Source: Streptomyces sp. Ncost-T10-10d (lineage in GTDB: Bacteria; Actinomycetota; Actinomycetes; Streptomycetales; Streptomycetaceae). From it: DNA of 37,088 nucleotides. The stretch is taken from positions 1 through 37,088 of the forward strand of contig NZ_FMDF01000223.1 in the NCBI RefSeq assembly GCF_900091955.1, in the 5' to 3' direction. The notes under the pieces were generated by a model. The model did not search any database, was not told the DNA's origin, and worked only from the letters and a program-made list of their open reading frames with translations. How positions within the stretch are numbered: position 1 is the stretch's first letter; each line of letters opens with the position of its first letter. Shown piece after piece: positions 24,107-32,384 of this stretch. Made by a program: the position numbers and the translations under genes.

Positions 24107-25657
24107 CTAGGCCAGCGGTCCGGTCACCGGCTCGACCGCGGCGACCAGCTTCCCGGCACGTACGAACGCGTCCGCCGCGGCCAGGTCCGGCGACAGGAAG
24201 CGGTCCGGTCCCGGGCCCTCGACACCTGCCGCACGCAGCGCCTCGATGGCGGCCTGCGAGGCGGGCGCGGGGGTGAGGCCCTGGGCGGCGCGCAGTTCGA
24301 TGGCGCGGGTCGCCGCGTACAGCTCGACGGCAACGATCCGGGCGAGGTTGTCGACGGCGGTACGCAGCTTGCGCGCGGCCGACCAGCCCATGGAGACGTG
24401 GTCCTCCTGCATCGCGGAGGACGGGATCGAGTCGGCCGACGCGGGGACGGCGAGCCGCTTCATCTCGCTGACCAGGGCGGCCTGGGTGTACTGGGCGATC
24501 ATCAGGCCCGAGTCCACACCTGCGTCGTCGGCGAGGAACGGAGGCAGTCCGTGCGAACGGTTCTTGTCCAGCAGCCGGTCGGTGCGGCGCTCGGTGATCG
24601 AACCGAGGTCGGCCGCGACGATCGCCAGGAAGTCGAGCACGTAGGCGACGGGGGCGCCGTGGAAGTTCCCGTTGGACTCGACCCGGCCGTCGGGAAGGAC
24701 GACGGGGTTGTCGACGGCGGAGGCCAGTTCGCGGTCCGCGACGATCCCGGCGTAGTCGAGGGTGTCGCGTCCGGCGCCGTTGACCTGGGGCGCGCAGCGC
24801 ACGGAATAGGCGTCCTGGACACGGGGCGCATCGTCCTGGTGGTGGCCGGTGAGGCCGGACCCGGCGAGGACCCGCAGCATGTTGTCGGCGCTGACGCCCT
24901 GGCCCGGGTGCGGGCGGATGGCGTGCAGCTCCGGGGCGAGCACCTTGTCCGTGCCGAGCAGCGCCTCAAGAGTGAGGGCGGCGGTGATGTCGGCGGAGGT
25001 GTAGAGGTTCTTCAGGTCGGCCAGGGCCATGACGAGCATGCCGAGCATGCCGTCGGTGCCGTTGAGGAGGGCGAGGCCCTCCTTCTCGCGCAGCTCGACC
25101 GGGGTGATGCCATGGGCGGCAAGCAGCTCACCGGCGGGGCGCACGGTGCCGTCGGGGCCCTCCGCGTCGCCCTCGCCCATCAGCGTCAGGGCGCAGTGGG
25201 AGAGCGGGGCCAGGTCGCCGGAGCAGCCGAGCGAGCCGTACTCGTGGACGACGGGGGTGATGCCCGCGTTGAGGACGTCGGCCATGGTCTGCGCGACCTC
25301 GGGCCGTACGCCGGTGTGCCCGGAGGCGACCGTCTTCAGCCGCAGGAACATCAGGGCGCGGACGACCTCGCGCTCGACCCGCGGGCCCATGCCGGCGGCG
25401 TGCGAGCGGACGATGTTGCGCTGGAGCTGTGCGCGGAGATCCTGGCTGATGTGCCGACTGGCCAGCGCCCCGAAGCCGGTGGAGACGCCGTAGACCGGTT
25501 CGGGCTTGGCGGCCAGCGCGTCCACGATCTCGCGGGCGGCGGCGAGTGCGCTCACGGCGGCCGCGGAGAGCTCGACACGAGCGTTGCCGCGGGCCACGGC
25601 GATGACGTCCTGAGCGGTGGTACCGGACGTCCCCACCACGACTGTATGCATATCCAT
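24107..25657 (-). CDS. hutH: histidine ammonia-lyase
   Basis: First step of histidine degradation, histidine to urocanate plus ammonia. The 516-residue protein shows the catalytic Tyr56 in YGVSTGFG, and the MIO-forming loop GSLGCSGDLAPL with Cys145-Ser146-Gly147 where the commonest triad is Ala-Ser-Gly. NGTDGMLG, later active-site blocks such as QDAYSVRC, and SSAMQEDHVSMG are also typical. The start at ATG 25657 has no ribosome site, but a good promoter places transcription at this codon. An ATG at 25651 is the alternative. Nothing else of the hut pathway is in the window. Confidence 0.94.
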   Translation of the reverse strand: MDMHTVVVGTSGTTAQDVIAVARGNARVELSAAAVSALAAAREIVDALAAKPEPVYGVSTGFGALASRHISQDLRAQLQRNIVRSHAAGMGPRVEREVVRALMFLRLKTVASGHTGVRPEVAQTMADVLNAGITPVVHEYGSLGCSGDLAPLSHCALTLMGEGDAEGPDGTVRPAGELLAAHGITPVELREKEGLALLNGTDGMLGMLVMALADLKNLYTSADITAALTLEALLGTDKVLAPELHAIRPHPGQGVSADNMLRVLAGSGLTGHHQDDAPRVQDAYSVRCAPQVNGAGRDTLDYAGIVADRELASAVDNPVVLPDGRVESNGNFHGAPVAYVLDFLAIVAADLGSITERRTDRLLDKNRSHGLPPFLADDAGVDSGLMIAQYTQAALVSEMKRLAVPASADSIPSSAMQEDHVSMGWSAARKLRTAVDNLARIVAVELYAATRAIELRAAQGLTPAPASQAAIEALRAAGVEGPGPDRFLSPDLAAADAFVRAGKLVAAVEPVTGPLA

Positions 25658-25664
25658 ATTCAGA

Positions 25665-25693
25665 AGCGTACGGATTGAATCCCTTCATGTCAC
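25665..25693 (-). promoter_or_regulatory. hutH promoter with embedded dyad
   Basis: On the minus strand: -35 GTGACA (25688-25693), 17-nt spacer, -10 TACGCT (25665-25670), then 7 nt to the ATG. The spacer contains a perfect GGATT-C-AATCC dyad (25672-25682), a suitable repressor site. Confidence 0.65.
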
Positions 25694-25735
25694 TAGTGGT
25701 CGTGGGGTTGGCCCCTTACCGATCCGGTCACACGG

Positions 25736-26905
25736 TCAGGGCCGGCTGCCGCGCAGATGACGACGGTCATGCGGGGACTTCGGCGGCAAGTCGGCCAGCC
25801 GGATCACCTCGCCGTCGCGCCCCGCCACCACCGGCTTCGCGGAGCGGGCCGCCTTCGCCCGGTACTGGGCCGCGTCCGCCAGCCGGAACAGCCGCCGCGC
25901 CGACACCACCGGGCCGATCGGATCACCGGTCGACGCGATCCCGCACGCCACCCCATCACCGAGCTCCAACTCGCCTGCCCGTTCGCAGAGTTCGGCGGCC
26001 ACCCGGATCACGTCGTCCGTCTCGGGGCCCACCGCGAGCAGGCAGAACTCATCGCCGCCGAGCCGGGCCGCGAGCGCATCGGGCAGCATGGCGCCGCAGC
26101 GGGACAGTACCGAGCCGAAACGCTCCAGCAGACGGTCGCCGACCGCGTGGCCATGGGTGTCGTTGACCCGCTTCAGACCATTGAGGTCGCAGACGACCAG
26201 GCTGACCACCGCCCCGTCCGCCCGATGCCGCTCCATCGCCTCGTCGAGCCGCACATCGACCGCGCGGCGGTTGGCCAGCCCGGTGAGCTGATCGGTGAAG
26301 GCGAGCTTGCGGACCTCTTCCAGCCGCTCGGTCTGGGCGATCCCGGCGGCGACGACGGCAGCCAGCACGGTCGCGAAGTCCGCGTCCTCCCGCCCGAACA
26401 CCGGCTCCCCCACCGGGCGGGCCACATACAGCTCACCCCAGGCCCGCCCGTGCAGCACGATCGGCGCGACCACACAGCAGCCGCGCCCGCGCCGACGCAG
26501 GGCGGCCACCCGCTGGTGGCCGTACACGCGCCCGTACCCCCGCGCCTGCGCACCCCCGCCCCGAACGCCGCCCACCGGGCCGTCGGCGGTCTCCACCCAG
26601 GCGTCCGGCTCACCGCCCCCGGCCCACCGTTCGTGCAGGAACTCGGTGATCTCCGGAAACCGATGCACCGGGTACGCCTCCTCCTCGGGGAACTCCTCCT
26701 CCCCTTCGGCCCGTTCGCCCGCGTTGACCAGCACGCGCAGCCGCCCGCGCTCACGCTCCCAGACGGAGAGCGCGGCGAAACTGCCGCCCAACGCCTCGCA
26801 CGCCCCCAGCGCAGCCGCTCGCCACGACCCCCGCGGGGTGTGTGCCGCCGCCATCGTCTGCGCAAGCGAAACCACGGCCCGCAGCCGCGCATCATCACCA
26901 CCCAT
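25736..26905 (-). CDS. GAF-like plus GGDEF diguanylate cyclase
   Basis: Makes the second messenger cyclic di-GMP, which controls development in Streptomyces. The 389-residue protein lacks membrane segments. The N-terminal 190 residues look like a GAF-type sensor, followed by a helical linker and a GGDEF domain (about 200-365): DLNGLKRVNDTHGHAVGD, then RLGGDEF with the intact catalytic motif at 283-287. The inhibitory RxxD site expected about five residues upstream reads MLPD (273-276), so product inhibition is probably lost. No EAL domain is present. The ATG lies 6 nt after TAAGCT, so leaderless translation is likely. Confidence 0.9.
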   Translation of the reverse strand: MGGDDARLRAVVSLAQTMAAAHTPRGSWRAAALGACEALGGSFAALSVWERERGRLRVLVNAGERAEGEEEFPEEEAYPVHRFPEITEFLHERWAGGGEPDAWVETADGPVGGVRGGGAQARGYGRVYGHQRVAALRRRGRGCCVVAPIVLHGRAWGELYVARPVGEPVFGREDADFATVLAAVVAAGIAQTERLEEVRKLAFTDQLTGLANRRAVDVRLDEAMERHRADGAVVSLVVCDLNGLKRVNDTHGHAVGDRLLERFGSVLSRCGAMLPDALAARLGGDEFCLLAVGPETDDVIRVAAELCERAGELELGDGVACGIASTGDPIGPVVSARRLFRLADAAQYRAKAARSAKPVVAGRDGEVIRLADLPPKSPHDRRHLRGSRP

Positions 26906-26911
26906 CGCTAC

Positions 26912-26942
26912 AGCTTATGTAGTTTTTTGATGATTTGATCAA
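26912..26942 (-). promoter_or_regulatory. promoter of the GGDEF gene in an AT-rich patch
   Basis: On the minus strand: -35-like TTGATC (26937-26942), 19-nt spacer with an A-run, -10-like TAAGCT (26912-26917), 6 nt before the ATG. TTGATCAA is an 8-bp palindrome. The patch is markedly AT-rich for this genome. Confidence 0.5.
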
Positions 26943-26990
26943 TTTGGGACGTCGATGAGATTCACTGCGTTTCCTTGCATATACGCAACG

Positions 26991-27803
26991 TCACTCGCCG
27001 GGCCAGTTCGGCTTCCTCTTCTCGTTGAACGCGGCCACACCCTCGGCCCGGTCACCGGAGAAGGCCACCGAACGCCAGGCGGCGTCCTCGACTTCGAGTC
27101 CGGCCCGGAGATCGAGGCCGTGCCCGAGCCGCAGCGCCCGCTTGGCGGCACGCAGCCCCACCGGGGAGTTGGCGGCGATCCGGCCCGCGAGCACCAGCGC
27201 GGCCTCGCGGTCCCGTCCCGCCTCCACCAGCTCGTCGACCAGCCCCGAATCACGGGCCTCGGCCGCCTCCACCCGCCGGGCCGTGAAGACCAGCTCGGCG
27301 GCGCGCGCCGCACCGATCCGCCGCGGCAGCAACTGCGTACCGCCGCCGCCCGGAATGACACCGACCGACACCTCGGGCAGGCCCACCACCGCCGTACGGT
27401 CGGCGACGATCAGATCGCAGGACAGGGCCAGCTCGAATCCGCCGCCCAGCGCGAAACCGTGCACGGCCGCGATCGTCGGCATCGGCAGTTCGAGTACACC
27501 GGTGTACGCGGCGCGGGCGGTGGGGCGCTGGCGCAACAGCTCGGCGTCGGTGAAGGAATTGCGCTCCTTCAGATCCGCACCCACACAGAAGGCACGCTCA
27601 TGGCTGGAGGTGAGGACGGTGACCCGTACGCCCGGGTCGGCGGCGAGCTCGGCGCAGGCGGCGGCGATCGAGCGGGCCATGTCCGTGGACACGGCGTTCA
27701 TCGCCTTGGGCCGGTCGAGGACCAGCTCGGCGACGTGTTCCTGTCCCTCGTGGACCCGCACGACGACGAATTCCCCGAACCGCTGCTCGGACGTGACGGT
27801 CAT
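26991..27803 (-). CDS. enoyl-CoA hydratase/isomerase family protein
   Basis: A 270-residue crotonase-fold protein. Oxyanion-hole motifs are present (CVGADLKERNSF and AAVHGFALGGGFELALSCDL), with an acidic residue in GLPEVSVGVIPGGGGTQLL where a catalytic Glu is expected. This fits a hydratase of fatty-acid or amino-acid beta-oxidation; the substrate cannot be told from the sequence. GGAGGGG 7 nt before the ATG is the ribosome site and lies in the right arm of a strong dyad, a probable TetR-type operator. A short gap separates it from the GGDEF gene downstream. Confidence 0.9.
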   Translation of the reverse strand: MTVTSEQRFGEFVVVRVHEGQEHVAELVLDRPKAMNAVSTDMARSIAAACAELAADPGVRVTVLTSSHERAFCVGADLKERNSFTDAELLRQRPTARAAYTGVLELPMPTIAAVHGFALGGGFELALSCDLIVADRTAVVGLPEVSVGVIPGGGGTQLLPRRIGAARAAELVFTARRVEAAEARDSGLVDELVEAGRDREAALVLAGRIAANSPVGLRAAKRALRLGHGLDLRAGLEVEDAAWRSVAFSGDRAEGVAAFNEKRKPNWPGE

Positions 27804-27811
27804 GACTGCAC

Positions 27812-27840
27812 CCCTCCGGTTAACGATCGTTACCGGAGGG
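27812..27840 (-). promoter_or_regulatory. candidate TetR-type operator overlapping the ribosome site
   Basis: The core TAACGATCGTTA (27821-27832) is a perfect 12-bp palindrome, flanked by CCTCCGG and CCGGAGG arms with a 1-nt offset. On the minus strand the CCGGAGGGG arm is the Shine-Dalgarno sequence, so an RNA hairpin could also hide it. Confidence 0.65.
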
Positions 27841-27878
27841 ATCCTATGGGGCGCCCGGGACAGCGGTCCGGGGCGATG

Positions 27879-29051
27879 TCAGGACGTGCCCCGGCGCGCC
27901 AGCAGCCAGGGCTCCACGACGCCGAGTCCGCGCACCGGACGCTGCCACATCGGCTGCAGCCCGTAGCGGTACTTGTGCACGGACGTCGGCTCCACGCCGT
28001 TCTGGCGCTCCTTCTCGGCCGCTGCGGCCTCCTCCGCCGCCTGCGCCTCGGAGGTCGGGGCGTCGCCGGTACGGGTCAGCTCCTCCGCGAACGCCCCGTC
28101 CACCAGCACGGCGTCCTTCGGCGCTATCGAGGTCAGCCGGCTGGCGAGGTTCACCGTCGTACCGAAGACATCGCCCATTCGGGTGGTGACCGTGCCGAAA
28201 GCGATGCCGACGCGCAGCGCGGGCATGGTCTCGTCCTGGGTCATCGCCTCGATCAGGCGCAGCGCGATCTCGGCCGCCGTGCGTGCGTCGTCGGCGGCGT
28301 AGAGGACCTCGTCGCCGAGGGTCTTGATGAGGCGGCCGCCGTGGGCGGCGACCAGGTCGGCGCAGGTGGTCTCGAACGACTCGACCAGCTCGCCGAGCTC
28401 CTCCTCCTCCAGCCGCCGGGTCAGCCGGGTGAACCCGACGAGGTCGGCGAAGCCGACGGCCAGGCGCCGGTCGACCATCTCCTCGTCGTCGGCGGCCTGC
28501 ACGACCCGCCCGGTGGCTGCGGCGAGCTGGCGCCGCCACACGTACACCAGGAACTCCTCCAGCTCCGGGAGGAGCAGCTCGACCAGCGGGTACGTGACCT
28601 CGGTCCGGGTCATGCCGGGCTCGGGCGGCTCGGTCAGCCCCTCCAGGAAGGAATCGATCTGCCACTCCGCCAGCCGGGCGGTGGTCTGCCCGGTGGACCG
28701 GGCCACCTGGATCGCCATCGGCTCGCTGAGCAGCCCCGCCTCGACGAGACCGGCGAGCCTGCGCAGCGCCAGCACATCGGCCTCGGTGAGCGCCCTGGCC
28801 TGCCCGATGTCGGCGAAACCCATGGCCCGCCAGAACCGGGAGGCCAGGTCCATCGAGACGCCTGCGGTACGGGCCGCCTGGAACGGCGTGTAGCGCCGGT
28901 CGGCGCCCAGGATCAGCTGTTCCAGCCGGATCGCCAGGGGATCGTCGGTCGGTTCCGCCGTATGGTCGACTTCGTGATGCGGTGTCGGGTGGACCGAGGG
29001 TTCCGACGGGGGCTCCGCGCCCGCGCCGGAGGTCGTGTCGTCGACGGTCAC
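27879..29051 (-). CDS. cya: class III adenylate cyclase
   Basis: Produces cAMP, which in Streptomyces affects germination and growth. The 390-residue soluble protein has an N-terminal helical region (about 35-190; TPFQAARTAGVSMDLASRFW looks like a helix-turn-helix-type or sensor segment) and a class III catalytic domain (about 195-330): FADLVGFT with the metal Asp, IKTLGDEVLY with the purine-contacting Lys and second metal Asp, and FGTTVNLASRL with the transition-state Asn and Arg. The C-terminal tail has an Ala/Glu-rich stretch. The GTG at 29051 has AGGAGG 6 nt upstream. I recall this gene as cya in S. coelicolor. Confidence 0.92.
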   Translation of the reverse strand: MTVDDTTSGAGAEPPSEPSVHPTPHHEVDHTAEPTDDPLAIRLEQLILGADRRYTPFQAARTAGVSMDLASRFWRAMGFADIGQARALTEADVLALRRLAGLVEAGLLSEPMAIQVARSTGQTTARLAEWQIDSFLEGLTEPPEPGMTRTEVTYPLVELLLPELEEFLVYVWRRQLAAATGRVVQAADDEEMVDRRLAVGFADLVGFTRLTRRLEEEELGELVESFETTCADLVAAHGGRLIKTLGDEVLYAADDARTAAEIALRLIEAMTQDETMPALRVGIAFGTVTTRMGDVFGTTVNLASRLTSIAPKDAVLVDGAFAEELTRTGDAPTSEAQAAEEAAAAEKERQNGVEPTSVHKYRYGLQPMWQRPVRGLGVVEPWLLARRGTS

Positions 29052-29372
29052 CAGCCGCCTCCTGCCCGTTCCCTGCGCACTGCCCTGCCGATCTGTCGGT
29101 GGATCGCCTCAACGATACGACAGGTGTGCCGTGGCTCACGTCGCTATGGCCTCCGGGAATGTTCCTGGGTGGGCCGGGGGCGTGGGTGGTTGCGGCCGGT
29201 GGGTGGTTTCCAGGAGGGCGAGGATTCATGCCCCCGGTACGTGTTCTGGTGCGCCGGGTGCAGAGGCCGGAAGCAGACACACCTCGGCGGCCCACGCTCC
29301 GGCCCGGCAAGGGTCGGATGGGACGGAAGCGGAGGCCAGAGGCGGACACCCCGCACCGCCCCGGCCCGCTTC
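29052..29372. other. 321-bp intergenic region with cya promoter and imperfect repeats
   Basis: No convincing gene. TATCGT on the minus strand (29112-29117) is a possible cya -10. The half nearer biotin ligase contains two imperfect direct repeats. Confidence 0.5.
29260..29361. repeat. imperfect direct repeats between cya and biotin ligase
   Basis: GC.GAGGCC.GA.GC.GACAC occurs at 29260-29280 and 29329-29349 (17 of 21 positions shared), 69 bp apart, each followed by a C-rich segment. Nothing else is recognised here. Confidence 0.5.
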
Positions 29373-30278
29373 TCAGACCAGGCCGCCGCCGACGCCCCGC
29401 AGGTGCACGATGTCGCCCGCCGACACGGGTTCCTGGAGGCCGTCGTCGGTGGACAGGATCAGTCGGCCGTCGCCGTCGATCGCCACGGCCTCGCCGGTGA
29501 GCGTGCGGCCTCCGGGCAGCTGGGCACGTACCGTCCGGCCGAGCGTCGCGCAGCCCGCCGCGTACGCCTCCTGCAGGCCGCTCGCCGCCGCGTCGCCGTC
29601 CGCCGCGCGCCACTGGCCGTACCAGTGCTCCAGAGAGCGCAGTACGCCTCGCAGCAGCGTCTCGCGGTCGGTGGAGACTGCTCCGGCCAGGGCCAGCGAG
29701 GCGGCCGTGGGCGCGGGGAGTTCGTCGGTGCGCAGGGAGACGTTGAGGCCGATGCCCACGACGACTCCGTTGCCGGCTCGCTCGGCGAGGATGCCGCCCG
29801 CCTTGCGTTCCTCGCCCGGTGGGGTCTCTCCTGGACGGAGCTTGTCGGAGTCCTTGGGGACCGTCACGAGGAGGTCGTTGGGCCACTTCAGCGCCGTGTC
29901 GACGCCTGCCGCACGAGCCAGACCCGTCGCCGTCGCGACGCCCGCGAGCAGCGGCAGCCAGCCCCACCGCTGGACGGGGATGTCACCCGGTGTCACGAAG
30001 ACGGAGAAGAACAGGCCCGAACGGGCCGGAGCCGTCCAGGTGCGGTCGAGGCGGCCGCGGCCCGCGGTCTGTTCCTCGGCGACCAGCACGGTGCCCTCGG
30101 CGAGCCCCTCGGCCGCGCGCCGGGCGAGGTCGGAGTTGGTGGACCCGGTGGTCTCCACGACGTCGAGCGAGGTCCACAGTCCGCCCGGCCGCAGCAGCCC
30201 GCGGCGCAGCGCGGGGACGTTCAGGGGCGGTCGGTCCAGGTCCGACCAGCGGCTGTGAGGCGCATCCGAAGGTGTCAT
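29373..30278 (-). CDS. birA: biotin--[acetyl-CoA-carboxylase] ligase
   Basis: Activates biotin to biotinyl-AMP and attaches it to carboxylase lysines. The 301-residue protein has the catalytic motif GRGRLDRTWTAP, TGSTNSDLARR for biotin binding, KWPNDLLV, and KAGGILAE and GIGLNV, then a C-terminal SH3-like domain. The N-terminal DNA-binding wing of the bifunctional E. coli BirA is absent, so it is a monofunctional ligase. TAGTCT lies 7 nt before the ATG with no ribosome site, a leaderless arrangement. It is divergent from pccB, and its substrate AccA2 is encoded about 4 kb away. Confidence 0.94.
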   Translation of the reverse strand: MTPSDAPHSRWSDLDRPPLNVPALRRGLLRPGGLWTSLDVVETTGSTNSDLARRAAEGLAEGTVLVAEEQTAGRGRLDRTWTAPARSGLFFSVFVTPGDIPVQRWGWLPLLAGVATATGLARAAGVDTALKWPNDLLVTVPKDSDKLRPGETPPGEERKAGGILAERAGNGVVVGIGLNVSLRTDELPAPTAASLALAGAVSTDRETLLRGVLRSLEHWYGQWRAADGDAAASGLQEAYAAGCATLGRTVRAQLPGGRTLTGEAVAIDGDGRLILSTDDGLQEPVSAGDIVHLRGVGGGLV

Positions 30279-30285
30279 GCAAGCC

Positions 30286-30291
30286 AGACTA
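30286..30291 (-). promoter_or_regulatory. leaderless-type -10 element of birA
   Basis: TAGTCT on the minus strand, exactly 7 nt before the ATG. Confidence 0.55.
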
Positions 30292-30411
30292 GGTGTGGCA
30301 AACGACGCACTGCCGAACCGTATCCACGCCGATACCCTACGGATCAGTAGGTGTTCAGTACCTGATCAGCAGCAGAGTCGTCCCCGTGACCAGGCAGGGA
30401 GCCGCCACCCG

Positions 30412-32004
30412 ATGTCCGAGCCGGAAGAGATCGACATCCACACCACCGCGGGCAAGATCGCGGACCTGCAGCGCCGTATCGACGAAGCAACGCACGCGGG
30501 CTCCGAGCGCGCGGTCGAGAAGCAGCACGCGAAGGGCAAGCTGACCGCCCGCGAGCGGATCGGCCTGCTGCTCGACGAGGGTTCCTTCGTGGAGCTCGAC
30601 GAATTCGCCCGGCACCGCTCCACCAACTTCGGCATCGAGAAGAACCGCCCCTACGGAGACGGCGTCGTCACCGGTTACGGCACGGTCGACGGCCGCCCCG
30701 TCTGCGTGTATTCGCAGGACTTCACCATCTTCGGCGGCTCGCTCGGCGAGGTCTACGGTGAGAAGATCGTCAAGGTGATGGACTTCGCGCTGAAGACCGG
30801 CTGCCCGGTCATCGGCATCAACGACGGCGGCGGCGCCCGCATCCAGGAGGGTGTGGTCGCGCTCGGCCTGTTCGCCGAGATCTTCCGCCGCAATGTGCAC
30901 GCCTCGGGCGTCGTCCCGCAGATCTCGCTGATCGTCGGACCGTGCGCGGGCGGAGCGGTCTACTCCCCCGCGATCACCGACTTCACCGTCATGGTCGACC
31001 AGACCTCGCACATGTTCATCACCGGCCCCGACGTCATCAAGACCGTCACCGGCGAGGACGTCGGTTTCGAGGAACTCGGCGGAGCCCGCACCCACAACAC
31101 CACTTCGGGCGTGGCGCATCACATGGCGGGCGACGAGAAGGACGCCATCGAGTACGTCAAGTCGCTGCTGTCGTACCTCCCTTCGAACAACCTCTCCGAA
31201 GCACCGGCCTTCCCGGAGGACGCGGACCTCGCCACCACCGACGAGGACCGCGAGCTCGACACCCTCATCCCGGACTCGGCGAACCAGCCGTACGACATGC
31301 ACACCGCGATCGAGCATGTGCTGGACGACGGCGAGTTCCTGGAGACGCAGGCCCTGTTCGCGCCGAACATCATCACCGGCTTCGGGCGTGTCGAGGGCTA
31401 TCCGGTCGGCATCGTCGCCAACCAGCCGATGCAGTTCGCCGGCTGCCTGGACATCAACGCGAGCGAGAAGGCCGCGCGGTTCGTCCGCACCTGCGACGCC
31501 TTCAACGTGCCCGTCCTGACCTTCGTCGACGTCCCCGGCTTCCTGCCCGGCGTCGACCAGGAGTACGGCGGCATCATCCGCCGCGGCGCAAAGCTGATCT
31601 ACGCCTACGCGGAGGCAACCGTCCCGCTGATCACGGTGATCACCCGCAAGGCCTTCGGCGGCGCGTACGACGTCATGGGCTCCAAGCACCTCGGCGCCGA
31701 CATCAACGTCGCCTGGCCGACCGCGCAGATCGCCGTGATGGGCGCGCAGGGCGCCGTGAACATCCTGCACCGCCGCACGATCGCCGCCGTCACGGACCCC
31801 GACGAGGCAGAAGCAACCCGCGCCGAGCTGATCGCCGACTACGAGGACACGCTGCTCAACCCGTACGTGGCGGCCGAACGCGGCTACGTCGACGCGGTGA
31901 TCATGCCGTCCGACACCCGCGCCCACATCGTGAAGGGGCTGCGCCAGCTGCGCACGAAGCGGGAGTCGCTGCCCCCGAAGAAGCACGGCAACATCCCCCT
32001 CTAG
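30412..32004 (+). CDS. pccB: propionyl-CoA carboxylase beta subunit
   Basis: Carboxyltransferase that moves CO2 from biotin to propionyl-CoA, giving methylmalonyl-CoA for polyketides and odd-chain metabolism. The 530 residues match the usual PccB length. Two crotonase-like halves carry the oxyanion motifs GGARIQEG (140-147) and FGGAYDVM (415-422). Asp420 in AYDVM appears to correspond to the Asp known to set acyl-CoA preference in S. coelicolor PccB (Asp422), arguing for propionyl- over acetyl-CoA. The ATG at 30412 follows AGGGAG. The epsilon subunit gene starts 14 bp after its stop. Confidence 0.95.
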   Translation: MSEPEEIDIHTTAGKIADLQRRIDEATHAGSERAVEKQHAKGKLTARERIGLLLDEGSFVELDEFARHRSTNFGIEKNRPYGDGVVTGYGTVDGRPVCVYSQDFTIFGGSLGEVYGEKIVKVMDFALKTGCPVIGINDGGGARIQEGVVALGLFAEIFRRNVHASGVVPQISLIVGPCAGGAVYSPAITDFTVMVDQTSHMFITGPDVIKTVTGEDVGFEELGGARTHNTTSGVAHHMAGDEKDAIEYVKSLLSYLPSNNLSEAPAFPEDADLATTDEDRELDTLIPDSANQPYDMHTAIEHVLDDGEFLETQALFAPNIITGFGRVEGYPVGIVANQPMQFAGCLDINASEKAARFVRTCDAFNVPVLTFVDVPGFLPGVDQEYGGIIRRGAKLIYAYAEATVPLITVITRKAFGGAYDVMGSKHLGADINVAWPTAQIAVMGAQGAVNILHRRTIAAVTDPDEAEATRAELIADYEDTLLNPYVAAERGYVDAVIMPSDTRAHIVKGLRQLRTKRESLPPKKHGNIPL

Positions 32005-32018
32005 AAAGGGTCCTGGCC

Positions 32019-32228
32019 ATGATCAAGGTCGTACGGGGCAACCCGACGCCTGAGGAGCTGGCTGCCGCGCTGGCGGTGGTCCGGGCACGTGCCGCGGCGA
32101 CGGCGTCCGATGCGTCGTCCGGCGCGCCGACGCTGCCGGGCCAGTGGTCCGACCCGGCGCGTATCGCCCGGCGCGAGCGCCGTCTGCCGGGGCCGCGGGC
32201 CTGGGCGCGGACGTACTGGCCCGGGTAG
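32019..32228 (+). CDS. pccE: acyl-CoA carboxylase epsilon subunit
   Basis: A 69-residue accessory subunit special to actinobacterial acyl-CoA carboxylases, which stabilises the alpha-beta complex and raises activity. The N-terminus MIKVVRGNPTPEELAAALAV is characteristic of the family, followed by an Ala/Ser linker and a basic C-terminus (SDPARIARRERRLPGPRAWA). AAAGGG lies 8 nt before ATG 32019. It is 14 bp after pccB in the same operon and is followed by a strong terminator. Confidence 0.9.
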   Translation: MIKVVRGNPTPEELAAALAVVRARAAATASDASSGAPTLPGQWSDPARIARRERRLPGPRAWARTYWPG

Positions 32229-32258
32229 CCACAGGAGCCCCTGTTCGTATGCGTGTTC

Positions 32259-32291
32259 GGAGGTCCGGGCCCCCTCGGGGTCCGGACCTCC
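32259..32291 (+). terminator. hairpin terminator after pccBE
   Basis: GGAGGTCCGG/CCGGACCTCC plus CCCC/GGGG with one G.U-type pair and a CTC loop, a stem of 15 bp. Confidence 0.88.
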
Positions 32292-32305
32292 GGTGTGTCC
32301 GGGCG

Positions 32306-32350
32306 CGCTCTGGTCCGTACGCACCAGAGCGGCTGAGTACCCGTACTCAG
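32306..32350. promoter_or_regulatory. two adjacent perfect dyads upstream of a 42-aa membrane protein gene
   Basis: Dyad 1: CGCTCTGGT and ACCAGAGCG with an 8-nt centre (32306-32331). Dyad 2: CTGAGTAC-cc-GTACTCAG (32333-32350). Only one base separates them. They lie 35-80 bp upstream of the next start codon, where an operator would sit. Confidence 0.6.
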
Positions 32351-32384
32351 GCGCGGCATCCGCCCCCGCAGCAGGATCGGTCCC

